Positions 10,725 through 21,657 of a stretch of DNA of 64,000 bases are shown piece by piece (position 1 is the first letter of the stretch; every line of letters starts with the position of its first letter). Where the stretch lies: the NCBI GenBank assembly GCA_027604005.1, contig JADGJT010000079.1:1-64000 (forward strand). Reading direction: 5' to 3'. The position numbers and the translations under genes were made by a program. Source of the stretch: Dinochytrium kinnereticum (lineage: Eukaryota > Chytridiomycota > Chytridiomycetes > Chytridiales > Chytridiaceae). The notes under the pieces are model-generated. The model had not been told where the DNA came from and did no database searches. It worked only from the letters and a program-made list of their open reading frames with translations.

Positions 10725-12131
10725 ATGTCGAGGAAACAGCAGGGCTTCGTTAGGCTGCCCGAGGACGTCGCCGAGAAAAGGCCGTCCATCAAGAGCATGG
10801 GATCAAAGGCGACTCCTTCAGCACTTCAACTGTTCCAGCCAAAGGGTGCGAGTTACCGTCGATCAATGTCAATGACAACCTCAGCAACCTCGATGAACGC
10901 CATCCTTATCTCCACAAAGGACAACCTGCCGGCTCAAACGTTCGACCATCACGAGGAGGAGGTTGATCTTGGCCATGATTTGGGGTCACAGCCTGTGATC
11001 AGCTTCCCTGGCGATGGTCATTTTGTAGGTTCCGTCGAGGACCTGAATGGCCTTAACAGAGGACCCAACGGTTCTGGCGTTGGTGATAGGCTTGACAATC
11101 ATCAGCCCATCGCTCGTCTCAACTCTGGCGTGCAGCATTCCACGGGAGCCGGAATCCACAAGTCGACTCTTGGTGCTCGCAATTCCACTGTTGGGACCTA
11201 CAACTCGACTTTGGGTGGTCGACCGTCCGCGCCATTCCGATCCATGTCAAGCCCTGTTCCAAAGTCAAGAGGGTCAGCTTCGGTTCTCTGGCACCAAGAC
11301 TCTCGTTTTACTCAGAACGGAGGCTCTATACCTGAGCCAACCGATTCCGGGTTTCAGTCAGGGTCAACCACTCCTACTGTGGTCAAAAGATCCGCGAGCC
11401 CTCTTGACGTGGTTGAACGTATTGAAACGTCCGTTCGACCTCTTGCGTGCCTGATTCGAGGAGCCAGAAGCGATGTTGAGAAAACTGTTGATCAATGCTC
11501 GAGGGTCGATGTATTGAGAGAGGTGGAACGAGAGAGAACTATTCATGAGCAACCTTTTCTCGTCAACGGGAAGCGAATGGCGTCACCGAGTTTAAGGTCC
11601 CTCATCGTCACGGACTGCCCCCCAAAAGCGACACTGGACCCATCGACAGCACCACGTCACCCGTCATCGCAAAAATGGCCAAGACCTTTCCGCCGTCACA
11701 GCATCGCCGTCACTCCAACTCCCCCGCCAGCTCCAACTCCCAACCAGAGAAAATCATCCGGTCTCTCAAGAGTCTTCTCCCTCTTCACTCTTTCTCCAAA
11801 GAAAAAATCATCCAACTCCCATCTTCTTCCTCTCGTGCCTCCAAACCTTGAGTCGACGGATAACCCTGTTGTAGCTGGTGAGGTGGAGATTAGCCCGAGG
11901 TTGAGGCACAAGCCGTTGGGACCTCGGCCTTCTCCAGTGCTTTCAACGAGGAAGGAAAGAAGACCGAGGGTTTGTGCGGCGGTTGCAGCGCTTGCGGAGA
12001 TGGATGTTGCTGAGGGACGGCAGGGGTCGCGGACTCATAGTGGTGCAGGGTTTGATTTAGGGATGGGCCCGGAGAATGTTGTTATGTTTTCCGCCAGTGG
12101 GGAATTGCCGTGCTGGGAGAAAGGGGTTTAA
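10725..12131 (+). CDS. Unrecognised Ser/Arg-rich protein
   Basis: A 468-residue open frame from the ATG at 10725. The frame is open a few codons further upstream but has no earlier ATG. I do not recognise the family. It is mostly predicted disordered, with basic-Ser patches (YRRSMSM, RRHSIAV, RKSSGLSR) and a short internal repeat of the type STLGxRNSTVGTYNSTLGGR near residues 145-165. A more ordered stretch lies around the middle (DVVERIETSVRPLACLIRG, then RVDVLREVERER). The C-terminal end (GFDLGMGPENVVMFSASGEL) looks conserved-like. Codon use and composition match neighbouring genes, so it is probably a real lineage-specific gene, but I assign no function. Confidence 0.6.
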   Translation: MSRKQQGFVRLPEDVAEKRPSIKSMGSKATPSALQLFQPKGASYRRSMSMTTSATSMNAILISTKDNLPAQTFDHHEEEVDLGHDLGSQPVISFPGDGHFVGSVEDLNGLNRGPNGSGVGDRLDNHQPIARLNSGVQHSTGAGIHKSTLGARNSTVGTYNSTLGGRPSAPFRSMSSPVPKSRGSASVLWHQDSRFTQNGGSIPEPTDSGFQSGSTTPTVVKRSASPLDVVERIETSVRPLACLIRGARSDVEKTVDQCSRVDVLREVERERTIHEQPFLVNGKRMASPSLRSLIVTDCPPKATLDPSTAPRHPSSQKWPRPFRRHSIAVTPTPPPAPTPNQRKSSGLSRVFSLFTLSPKKKSSNSHLLPLVPPNLESTDNPVVAGEVEISPRLRHKPLGPRPSPVLSTRKERRPRVCAAVAALAEMDVAEGRQGSRTHSGAGFDLGMGPENVVMFSASGELPCWEKGV

Positions 12132-13049
12132 GGAGTCTCGTAACGCTTTTCTCCACTACTATGGGGTTAATGTTATTAATTTTGTTTGTAAAAGGCTGTT
12201 TGTTATTGTTATGAGATCGTCTGTTTTCTTAATGTGGGTGAAAACCCAAACTGAACCATTATGGTTATTCTTAGTTTTTTGAGTTTGGCCCTTTATTTTA
12301 AAGCTTGTTTATTTGTATTTCTAATAATAAGGCCTCCCTAAGATTTTTCTGCCTGTTATCTTCTCTTTTTTCGACGGTCCTCTTATTTTACGCACCCCAA
12401 GTATATTGTTGTGCAGATCCTTTATGCATATGTTTTCAAGCATACACATGCGGTGTATGACTTTGACACAACAAATAAAATAATGTTTACGTCTTTTTGG
12501 AATATTGTAGTTTCATACCGTTCTAAAATTGCAGCGACTTTATATAATGGCCAAAGCCTTTCAAAGAAGAAAAAACAAAACAATCGCTTTTCACAATTTT
12601 CGTCTAGATGAATACCTATTTGATGCCCTTCAGCCCTACTACATTCACCCTTCATCATAAACAAAAACCAAAGGAGAACAAGTTGATAAATTGAACATTC
12701 ACATTTCCCGACCAAATCAAAGAAAAGTGCACCGCAGAAATCGCCCCAAAATGAAAAAGAAAGAAGAAATCCCAATCTTGCAAAAATATAAAGAAATAAT
12801 CTCATAAATAAGGGAATCAATCTACGTTAATCCTGGGATATAGAGCTTCATGAAAGCAAAAATGAAAGGAAATAAGAAAAAAATTGAAGTTTAAGGATCT
12901 ATAGAGTCTATGTCTGTATCTGTTGCAGAACAAAAGAAATGAAGATGAAAATGGAAAAAATAAAGCCTTAGAGGTATTTTCAAAACCAAGACTAACTAAG
13001 AAAATAACTGGGGAAAAACTAAAATTGACTTAAAACACCTATATTGCCC
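12132..13049. other. Convergent intergenic region, AT-rich
   Basis: The two flanking genes point towards each other, so this holds both 3' regions. Composition is AT-rich with poly-A/poly-T runs. No gene seen. Confidence 0.55.
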
Positions 13050-16000
13050 TCATCTATCCACGAACGTCGAACTTCTCCCTCTTCTCCCTAGCCACCTTAA
13101 TCCCCCTCCGGTAACCTCCACCACAGGCGTAAGCCCCGTCGTTATGGGTGGCCGTCCCCATCCTCCACCGCTCGCATCGCTTCCACCGTTCCCACCATTA
13201 GCTCCCCAAGTCCCTCCACTCCCGCTAGTGGCATTCCCCCCTCCACTGCCGCCAGGCCCCCCATCAACAAAGCACCTCTCATAATGATAACAAAGCACCC
13301 TCATGATGGAATCCGCATCGCACCCAGCCGACCGATCCACCGGGTCACCATTTTGATCAAGCAATTTCGCGAGTGAACAAGCTGTCGTGATCTCCGGGGA
13401 CCGCGGATCAGGTTTTGCCGTTGAATGGTGTGGTGTGAGATCGGTTGGATGGGGTCTTGTTGTTGGCGGCTGCCTTAGTGGTGCTTGAGGGGTTGTGGAA
13501 GTATTGCGGGCGCGGGTACGTCTGGAGTAGGGCGTGCGAGTTGATAAAGTGGTAGGAGTGGTTCCAAGCATGTGCTGGAGTTGGTTGAGGAGGAAAAGTT
13601 GCTGATTCCGAACTGACCCAGGTTGAGAAGAGTCAACGACGCTTTGTGATCTGGACGGATTATGGGTATCAAGTCTTCCCCATCCATGGTCTCCATTCCT
13701 CAAAGTGGAGTCGGTGAAATCGGGTGATCTCAAAACTGGGTCTACCGGATCACTAACAGAAGGCGCAACATGAGTCGTTCCGTCCTCTCCGTCGGCCCCT
13801 AACGACGCCGTATTCAAAACCTGAAAACTGGCTCTCAATGAGGATCGAACAGAACTCGAAGCAGGATCACGTCTCTGCCTTCGCGTCTGGTACTCTGCGG
13901 TGGATGCATCCGAAAGTCTTCGTCGACGATCGATTCTCCCATCTCCTGCAAAACTTCCAGGAAGAGAAGATGTCTGAGAGGTCGATGCACTTGAACTCTG
14001 CACGGTGCCGGTGACAGCCTCCAATGGGGGTGGATCTCCATCTTGAAGCGAGTTGATCGCTCCAGAGAGGTTGGCGGACATGACCGCGATACGTGACGAC
14101 AAGTTTTCAATCCCAATATCCGTATCAATGGTGGGAAGATTGATTAAAGTGTCCATGACGGTACGAAGTCTTGCAGCCATTGCCGACAACTGAGTCCCCG
14201 AATCTTGCTGTTCAACTTCCTGCAACACCCTCTGAGAAGTGTCCTCACTTCTTCCCTCTTCGACTCCAGCATCACCAAGGCTACCCAGTCCCCTTTGAAT
14301 AGCCGTCATTAGTCTAGGAATAATCTCCAAGGGGTTATCCGTTGTCCCCGTCAAAAGGTCCCTCAGATTTGTCGCGCGTGACGTTGCAGATCGAGGAGGT
14401 AAGAAATCCCCATTCGCATCCAAATGCGACCATTCAGTCCCTGTGGAAGTTGCGAATCCACGCCTCCCTTCTCCTCGTCCATTTCGACTGCCACGAGACG
14501 ATCGGGGTAACCGGCTTCTGGATATTGGTCCGTTCTCCAACACAGAGCCGGGTAGGAGAGGACTCACTGGACCCTCACTGTTGTTGCTGTCGCTGCTGTC
14601 GCTTTCTAAAATTCTTCTGGGTCGCCCACCGTTGACAGTCAAGGTGTCGTCAGACGTCACGCTCCGGGTGTATTGAGCATTATCATCGTGAGATCTTTGG
14701 TCTCGTCCATTTCCGCGAGCCATTCTCACTCCACCCAATGCGGCGGGGTTATTACGCCCCGCGATTCGACGACCACCTAATTGAGGAGAGTGACCGTTGA
14801 TCGTGATGGAAGGTTGTGAAGATCCAGACGTTACGTTGGGTGCTAGCAGCCCTGTGGTAGAGGAGTTTCTACGGCCATTGGGTCTTGAGATCCTTGATGA
14901 AGCAGAATTTGGGCTTGAAGATCCATCTCGACGGTGACTGTCGACGGCACCGAGGGCTCCTCGTCCGGGCATACGCATCTCTACCAGCCTGGCTTCGCCC
15001 AGGGTGGAGGAGAGAGAAAGGCCTTGAGCTCTCCCACTCGTCGACTGCGCCTGACGTCTGGCCATAAACACGTTGATAAAGGAAGTTGATGGAGACGATG
15101 GGGCCTGCAGCGGTCTGTTGTGACTTGATTGGGTGTCATGGTGGCTCTCTACGGATGGCGAGGAGGCATCGGCACCGTGCAAAGATGTTGAGACCTCGCT
15201 ATGGTGGACGGGCTCATCATCATTCGTAGCGGGAATCCCATCTGTATCCACATCAGGATGAGGGAAATAGGAGGATGGAGTGGGAGAACCCGTCTCACTA
15301 TTTCTATCCCCTCTTCGCATCAAAAGATCCCATGGACAACTCCCTTCCGCTGCTGAAGTCACCCACCCCTGAACAGCCGCAGCAGAAGAGAAGTTTCCCC
15401 GCCTAAGTCTCACCAAACTCCCATCAACAAGGCTCACCATCGCCTGACGTCTCATCCTCCTTGCGTTCAAATCAAGGTCACTGATTTGATCAGATGAAGC
15501 TTGCTGACTATCTCGTCGGGGCGCCGCCGCCGCCATTCGCCTTTCATAGCGAGCCAAATATCGACGTATAGCCGGCCACTGACGTCCTGTGGGGTCCGAT
15601 TCAATGGCTTGAAGAAGTCTCATAGCTTCCTGAATCATTTGTCGCCTGGTTTCGTTATGCTCCATCTCGCGAGCGTTGCCGACCAGATTGGATGCGAGAT
15701 CTTCGTCGAGGAGGTCTGTGACCGGAGCTGGGACTATCATGTCTATATGAGGGCCTGGTACGCTTTGGTCAGCATCGGCACCTCTCCAGCCTGGAGTAGC
15801 TTGCAGGTTGATCCTTTCGTGGGTTGCGGCGATCCCTCGTGGGATGGTCGTTGGATGAATTTCCCCTGCCCTAGGCTCGGATACGTACTCACCGGCCGAG
15901 GCAGAAAGTGAAGTCTCTCTTGCCCCATTTCTCAACGCCATCAACCGAGAAGCCGTTACAAAAGTCTCGGGGGTGGAAGGAACGTCTGACCCACTCTCGC

Positions 16001-16397
16001 CATTGTCAACGCTGGCCCCGTCCAATAATACGGAACCAGTCTCCAAAGGCCATGTTTCTTGATTTATTCCTTGAATGCTATGGCTGGAAGATTCTCTCAG
16101 TGCGTTCAGGAGGCGGTATGAGTCCCCTGGAGTGATGGTGTGTAGTCCATGCAAACTAACCCGCCGCGTTCGACCCTCTTGCTCCAGACGCTCGATAATC
16201 CACCTAAGCCTTTGACCCTGACTTTCAGCCTGATTCTCGACAGACACGTCGCCAGCATCGCGATGTGCTCCATTCTCCGCCGCCGACGACATTTGTGAGG
16301 GGGCTGTGGGATGATGGTCTTGTGATGAGGAATGTGTGAGTGAGGATATGGGCTCTGCCGTTGCCGTCTCCAGCAGCAGAAGGCTCTCGTCGTTCAT
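13050..16397 (-). CDS. Unrecognised 1115-residue disordered protein
   Basis: An uninterrupted minus-strand frame of 1115 codons starting at ATG 16397. No family is recognised. The composition is Ser/Arg/Gly/Asn-rich and disordered, with islands that look ordered: WIIERLEQEGRTRRVSLHG near residue 65, an amphipathic helix MIQEAMRLLQAIESDP..IRRYLARYERRM near 255-290, IIPRLMTAIQRGLGSLG near 690 and MAARLRTVMDTLINLP near 735. A short Cys-containing segment (AGCDADSIMRVLCYHYERC) lies just before a poly-Gly C-terminus. No signal peptide, membrane segment or catalytic motif was seen. A scaffold-like role would be guesswork. It ends about 340 bp beyond the start of the neighbouring carotenoid oxygenase 3' end, on the same strand. 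Confidence 0.7.
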   Translation of the reverse strand: MNDESLLLLETATAEPISSLTHSSSQDHHPTAPSQMSSAAENGAHRDAGDVSVENQAESQGQRLRWIIERLEQEGRTRRVSLHGLHTITPGDSYRLLNALRESSSHSIQGINQETWPLETGSVLLDGASVDNGESGSDVPSTPETFVTASRLMALRNGARETSLSASAGEYVSEPRAGEIHPTTIPRGIAATHERINLQATPGWRGADADQSVPGPHIDMIVPAPVTDLLDEDLASNLVGNAREMEHNETRRQMIQEAMRLLQAIESDPTGRQWPAIRRYLARYERRMAAAAPRRDSQQASSDQISDLDLNARRMRRQAMVSLVDGSLVRLRRGNFSSAAAVQGWVTSAAEGSCPWDLLMRRGDRNSETGSPTPSSYFPHPDVDTDGIPATNDDEPVHHSEVSTSLHGADASSPSVESHHDTQSSHNRPLQAPSSPSTSFINVFMARRQAQSTSGRAQGLSLSSTLGEARLVEMRMPGRGALGAVDSHRRDGSSSPNSASSRISRPNGRRNSSTTGLLAPNVTSGSSQPSITINGHSPQLGGRRIAGRNNPAALGGVRMARGNGRDQRSHDDNAQYTRSVTSDDTLTVNGGRPRRILESDSSDSNNSEGPVSPLLPGSVLENGPISRSRLPRSSRGSRNGRGEGRRGFATSTGTEWSHLDANGDFLPPRSATSRATNLRDLLTGTTDNPLEIIPRLMTAIQRGLGSLGDAGVEEGRSEDTSQRVLQEVEQQDSGTQLSAMAARLRTVMDTLINLPTIDTDIGIENLSSRIAVMSANLSGAINSLQDGDPPPLEAVTGTVQSSSASTSQTSSLPGSFAGDGRIDRRRRLSDASTAEYQTRRQRRDPASSSVRSSLRASFQVLNTASLGADGEDGTTHVAPSVSDPVDPVLRSPDFTDSTLRNGDHGWGRLDTHNPSRSQSVVDSSQPGSVRNQQLFLLNQLQHMLGTTPTTLSTRTPYSRRTRARNTSTTPQAPLRQPPTTRPHPTDLTPHHSTAKPDPRSPEITTACSLAKLLDQNGDPVDRSAGCDADSIMRVLCYHYERCFVDGGPGGSGGGNATSGSGGTWGANGGNGGSDASGGGWGRPPITTGLTPVVEVTGGGLRWLGRRGRSSTFVDR

Positions 16398-16741
16398 GAT
16401 TCAGTGCCAGTAGTGGTGCCGCTCTCCTTCGATGTCGCTCGGCCGTCGGCCTTCGCGTGCCCTTCGTCGTTTCGCTGCAGTTGGTGGCAGAGATTGGCAG
16501 ATTTGCTTGATTTGTTTTGCAGAACTTGTCACATTATTGCCTGCCTGACAATTTACGTACTGCAGTACTTCGAGCAGTCGTAATAGACCTTTTCTGAGAC
16601 TGCTTTATTCCAATGTTATTCAGACAGTAAAGATATTCAGACATTCAAGATGATAGAACAAACATGATAAAACAAAGATAAGATAACAAACATGATAAAC
16701 AAAGATGATAAAACAAACATGATAAAAACAGGGAATATCCC
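16398..16741. other. Short intergenic between two minus-strand genes
   Basis: Contains the 3' flank of the carotenoid oxygenase gene and the upstream DNA of the 1115-residue protein. A run of imperfect ACAAACATGATAAAA repeats sits at about 16655-16730. No gene. Confidence 0.5.
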
Positions 16742-18785
16742 TCAGCCGCAAGAAGCTGTGGCCATATCCACACCGTAAAAACTGCCGTGGAACCCAAACG
16801 GAACAACATGCGCCTCGGGCATCTCAGCCCTCGCAACTTCAGACAGATCCCGAGCATCAAGAATCAGGAGGAAACTTGTTGGCGTCGACTTTCGGCCCCT
16901 ATGCCCTCTCAGCACAACACTCACCAAAATCCCCTCATCCTCTTCACAACCTCCAGGGGACGGAATAAACACTGGTTCGCCAGGGAAGCATCCATCCTCA
17001 TGCCACATAAGGTGCGTAGCAGGAACTGTGATCAGATCCAACTTAACTAGCGCGTTGAAAAGCGTGTCCTTGCGTTTTTGTTCGTCAGGAATGTGGAGGT
17101 CTGGGTTAGTCTTGGTGTTGGAAATGCCGTAGGTAAATCGATAAGGTTTGCGATGAGTCTTTGGGTGGAACCGTGGAAGCTCAATGCCAAGCTCCGATAG
17201 TCTCGTCACCGTCGCCTCTGGAAGAAGCGTGACAAGGTTTTCTGTCGAGGACATCAGGATTCCTTGGGCGTTTGATACGCCTTTCTCAATAACCTTGCTG
17301 ACATTGGAGAGCCGATACCGATGGAGTCTAGCCCACTCTGACTTTGGGTCGACACGGTCGATATAGAGATCATAGACGGACGTTGCGTCGGAGGTTATAG
17401 GTACGTCAAGGACAATATCATCCCCTTCATCCCACGCGTTGATGGTGTGAAAGCCAAAGGCTGAATTGGAGCGGTAGGTGGCTACGTGTCGCTTTGATGC
17501 TCGATCGACAACTACAAATAAGACGGGTCGTTTGGCATCGAATTTCAGACTGTCAGTAAAGTTGAGATTCCATAAAAAGCTGAAGGTCTCCACATTGTAA
17601 GGCCAGAACTGCAGATAATTAACAAAAAAATTATTCTGGTTAAAATAACAACGACAAAAACAAAAGTAAAGTTCTAGATGACAAAAAATAAATTAGAGGA
17701 CATACCGGAAATATGGCATACTTATCTGTGAGTGAAAAGGAATGCATATAGGTAATTGGAGCCTTAGGAATCTCGACGAGGAGTTCACCTCTTGGGTCAG
17801 CCTGTGCGATCTTAAAGGCTCGAAAAACGGGAGTGGCTCCAAAACCAAAAGTATAATTAAAATATTCTCCAGTATCCACATCAAAGTGACCATGAGCAGC
17901 CGCAGTCTCCCCTTCGAAATCCTTGTTGAGGTCAGAGTCTTTATCCAAAAAAAAATGTTAACAGCAATGTACATCTTAATAAGTCAAAGATAACGGAATG
18001 AAATACTTACATCTGAAGCTCTTAAGAGGTTGAAGAGTGACAGGATCCAATTCTTGAACAACCGCCGCATCCGTCTTTGCAACAAGCGTCCTCGGCCCAG
18101 CCGCCGCATCAGTATTCAAAGTCGTCGGATTGACGAGAGGAAAGTTTGGCGAAATGGTAACTCCAACGTTCGGGGCACCATCTTCTTCATAGCCAAGTAC
18201 CATTTTTGTAAAGGTGAACATGCGTGCAAAAAAACTTTTGCATGGATCTTGCTGTCCTGTTGGTTATAGTTACAGTAGAATAGGACCGTTAACCGAAGGT
18301 AACAAAGACATATCTATGAATTAATTATTTTACCGAAAGTTATCCCTGCCTTTCCCGTCTTCCGGATACGCTCCTCATAAGCCGTTCCCACCTTCCGACT
18401 CATGTAATGGACGGATCCATCATCCAATATCGAAAACTTATGCTGTATATGGAGGCAAAAACTTAAGGCCCTGTTACAAAAAGTAGACCTCTTACGATTT
18501 GAGTGACTCCGTCAAACCAATGACTGATTTTAAACGTATCCCTTCCGTGGTTAGCCCGTTTTGCTGCCTCACTCAAGTTATCAATCTCGAATGTGGATGG
18601 TGCGCAACGATAAAGGTGGCCTTTAAGCCACGACGGAATGGTCCCCGTCACAACCATCTTGATGGGGTTCGGCTGCTCAGGTGAGTTCTTGAACCCAGCC
18701 TCAAACTCTGCTGTCTCATCATCACTGCCAGAGTTAGAGAAGGCATGGGAAAGGAATGCTTCACTCACACGAGGGCGATGGTCAT
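16742..18785 (-). CDS. Carotenoid cleavage oxygenase, BCO/RPE65 type
   Basis: Six exons on the minus strand: 18785-18769, 18724-18496, 18442-18334, 18256-18011, 17938-17706 and 17608-16742. Together they give 566 residues with every junction in frame; the first intron has a CTAAC branch point just before its acceptor. The family is the carotenoid/retinoid oxygenases, non-haem iron enzymes that cut a polyene double bond. The four iron-binding histidines are visible: about H216 (AAAHGHFD..TGE), H266 (MHSFSLTDKYAIF), H332 (GFHTINAWDE) and H552 (GFHGSFYG). The N-terminus has the usual PIKMVVTGTIPSWLKGHLYRCAPS. A QDPCKSFF motif near residue 121 matches the PDPCK motif of animal BCO/RPE65 enzymes rather than typical fungal or plant ones. 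Retinal production for rhodopsin would be a natural role but is inference; substrate cannot be read from sequence. Confidence 0.9.
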
Positions 18786-19575
18786 CACTTGTGCGGTCAA
18801 TTAAGCGAGGGGAGGATTGCAGTCAGGAAGGATGAAACCGTCGTTGATGCTGCCTTTAACCTTTGCAAAAAAGCGGGGGCAAGCGTCCTGGGCCTCCAAC
18901 GGCCAAGTCAACTCACTTGGTGAACACAAGCAATCCAGGCTTGTCTTGGTTTTGCGGACCCAAATCTCACCTGTGGAGTTGAAGAGTTGAAACAACGACG
19001 ATACGGAGAACCCTCTCCCCGCACCGAGGCTGGGCCAACTTTATTCTCCCATGCAGCAGCGTGCGATTTCCCCATGATTGACAGCGGCTCTAACGACGGT
19101 GGAGCGCGAGCGATGCCAGCGCGCCGTCCCTGCACCCGTTCATTCACCGTTCATGCTCGCCCCACGCAGCCAGCATCACTCGCACACGGTTGGGCAGGGG
19201 TGGCAGGGGCAGGCGATGCTGCTCAGACAAACGTCCACGTCTTGCGTAAAAGCGTGAAAAACGAGAAAAAAGAATCGGCAGCAAATCGACAAATCCCCCC
19301 CCGCCATGCCCAACCCACTCAGCATCTGGCAAGCGATGCTGCACGGCTGTGCGCCGTCCTCATCAAAGAAAGGCTGCATCGGCGCATCGGCCCTCCTCGC
19401 GCACATGCTCGGGTCAACACGACCCTGTAACCACAATTATCTGCAACCCACCCGCGCAGCTCAACTTCAGTCACGGACCGCTTCGTCTTTTGCTACGAGG
19501 AGAACATGCGCCGGGAACAGAAATCAGGCTGAGGCGGCCTTTTCCTTGTTGAATTCGAATCGACGGCTTGGTTTG
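18786..19575. other. Divergent promoter region
   Basis: About 790 bp separate the carotenoid oxygenase (minus) and the Rmd1-like gene (plus), so both promoters should be here. Balanced to GC-rich composition with overlapping short open frames on both strands; none has gene-like composition. No element identified. Confidence 0.5.
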
Positions 19576-21111
19576 ATGGACGATGCGTTCTCTCGGATGC
19601 TGTCGACAGAGGTGTGCAGTGATCTTGGGTTCTTTTCGTTGCACTCCTGTATGTTTTGTGAACCTGACGCTCTTGCCTGTAGATCACGGAAAGTCGCAGG
19701 CAGCCCAAAGCCCCTTACAAGAAGAAGAAGGGAATTCGAGACGTCGGAAGCGACGAGGAATTCGCCAGCGGCCCTGCAACCATCACAGCACCTAACAGTG
19801 ACGTAAGTTCGCTGGTCTAAACATTTGTACCTTCGTTAACCATGCGAATACCCCTGCTGTTCTTTTTTGCTTCGATATCAACCAGCCATTCCGAGCGACA
19901 GCCTTCTCAACCGCTGAAAACTACAACTTCCAATCCCTCCTCCCAATTCTCCAAAAACGTTTCGTCCTCCTTCCCTACATAGCTGACGACGTCTTCCACA
20001 TCCGCGTAGCAGATCCGGCCACTGTAGCAATGGAGCAATCAACTTCTTACCGTATTCAGCATGGTGCAGTGTCAGAAAAAATCACGGAAAAGAGGGACGA
20101 AACGAGTACGGTTGCTGTGACAAGTCAGCCTTCTCAGGGAGCTGTCGGTGGTGGGACTACGCAGAGCGGAAATGCTACGGTGGATGATGCGGAGGCATTT
20201 TTTTTTAGTGATGGGACTTTTGTGACTTGGGGGGCTAGTGAGAGTCAGATCGAGGAGTTGTTGCAGGTTGCTTCGGAGGTTGGGGTTGGCCGGTATGGAT
20301 TTGTGGAGTCGGAGTGGTTTGATTATTTTGTGGATATGTCCCAGTAAGTGGCCTTTTCTTCTTTAGACCCTTTTTTTCATGCACCTCTTTTCCTTATTTT
20401 CTCTGTGGTTTTTATTTATGTGTTTTTTTTATTCCTATTAATTTTTTTTATTGTTTGACTTGCTGTTACCTTCTCAATCGCTTTCTCTTTTTCTCATATT
20501 TTGCCAATGAAAAACCTTGCCATTTCACTTTTTACAGATCAAGCGGCATATCCGCTGACACCGTCATAATCGGCTACGACCTCCCACCTCACCAAGCCAT
20601 GCTTGCCTTTTCCTCTGGCCTGGCCCGTTCTGCCAAGCTCTCCTCCCTCGAAAACCTCCTCGATACCCATCTCAACAAAAACCGTCACATCCCTCAGGTC
20701 CTTCTGATGGGCAAAAAAATTCCTCTTGGCCGTGCTGCCGTTCTCCGTAACCTCGGCGAACTGTTCTCATTGCGTGGACACCTGAACCTTCACTCTGAGC
20801 TCTTGGATTCTCCAGATTTTTGTTGGTCTAGCACTAAGATGGAGGCATGCTTTGAAAGGATTTCGAGAAATCTGGATGTTCGACCTCGAATAGCTGTTTT
20901 CAACAAGAAACTTGATTATGCCAATGAGCTTGCGGAGGTTTTGAGGAATCACCTTCATGAGCAACATAGTTTGAAGCTGGAGTGGTGCATCATCATTTTG
21001 ATCTCGATCGAGATAGCATTTGAGATTGTGCACTTTTTGGAGAAGTATCGGACGAGGAAGAATGAGGAGGCTGCGGCTGCGGCTGCTCAAGCTGCGTTGT
21101 CTTTAAACTAG
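19576..21111 (+). CDS. Rmd1/RMND1-family (DUF155) membrane protein
   Basis: Exons 19576-19611, 19683-19802, 19886-20343 and 20538-21111 give 395 residues. The DUF155 core begins with FRATAFSTAENYNFQSL and VLLPYIADDVFHIRV, passes a variable acidic linker to FSDGTFVTWG, then HLNLHSELLDSPDF, the ARPRIAVFNKKLDYANELAEVLRNH segment (coiled coil) and HSLKLEWCIIILISIEIAFEIV, which is the single C-terminal membrane helix typical of the family. Family members are Rmd1/Rmd8 of yeast (needed for meiotic nuclear division or sporulation) and mitochondrial RMND1 of animals. No clear N-terminal targeting sequence was seen; the start exon is short (MDDAFSRMLSTE) and its GTGTGC donor is weak, so the first two exons are less certain than the rest. 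Confidence 0.88.
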
Positions 21112-21657
21112 ACGTGAAGATGCAACATGGTTGATTTCTGTTTTTTTGTTACAGTTGGAGGTGAGGGGATTGTATTTTCGATGCGAGTCTGGGGATAGTC
21201 GCCTGATTGTTTGGCGGATGCTGGGCGGCTTGGCGCGCGTTTTGATTTTATACTCGCACTGTCTCCTGTTCTTTCTTTCGAGCGCTGACTCTTTCGTTTT
21301 CTTACCTTTTGTTGGGAAGGATGGCCAGCAGTTTGTGTGAACAGAAACGTTATCAATGGCCGTCTTCCAGTGAAGGCTAAGCAATCCGTCAATGTAAAGG
21401 CGGCCTTCATTTTTTGTAGTTTTTTTTTCGTGATGGGTTTAAAGCACGCCTCGCAGTCATTCCCTTGTTTCTGCATGTGGTTCCGTCTAAAGGGGAAGAC
21501 GCTTGGCTGATTCGAATGCAATGCTTTCATCTATCAAGTCTGAGTGTTTCCGATCAGATCATGTCCTTTTCGCGATGCGCGGAGATAAAGAAGAAAGCGT
21601 TAAGCGTCGTTACTGTTAATACCTTTTTGGGATAAAATAAATTCGGACTGCGACGCC
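21112..21657. other. Intergenic between two plus-strand genes
   Basis: Contains 3' flank of the Rmd1-like gene and the promoter of the Duc1-like gene. A minus-strand frame overlaps most of it but has no recognisable motif. No gene supported. Confidence 0.5.
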
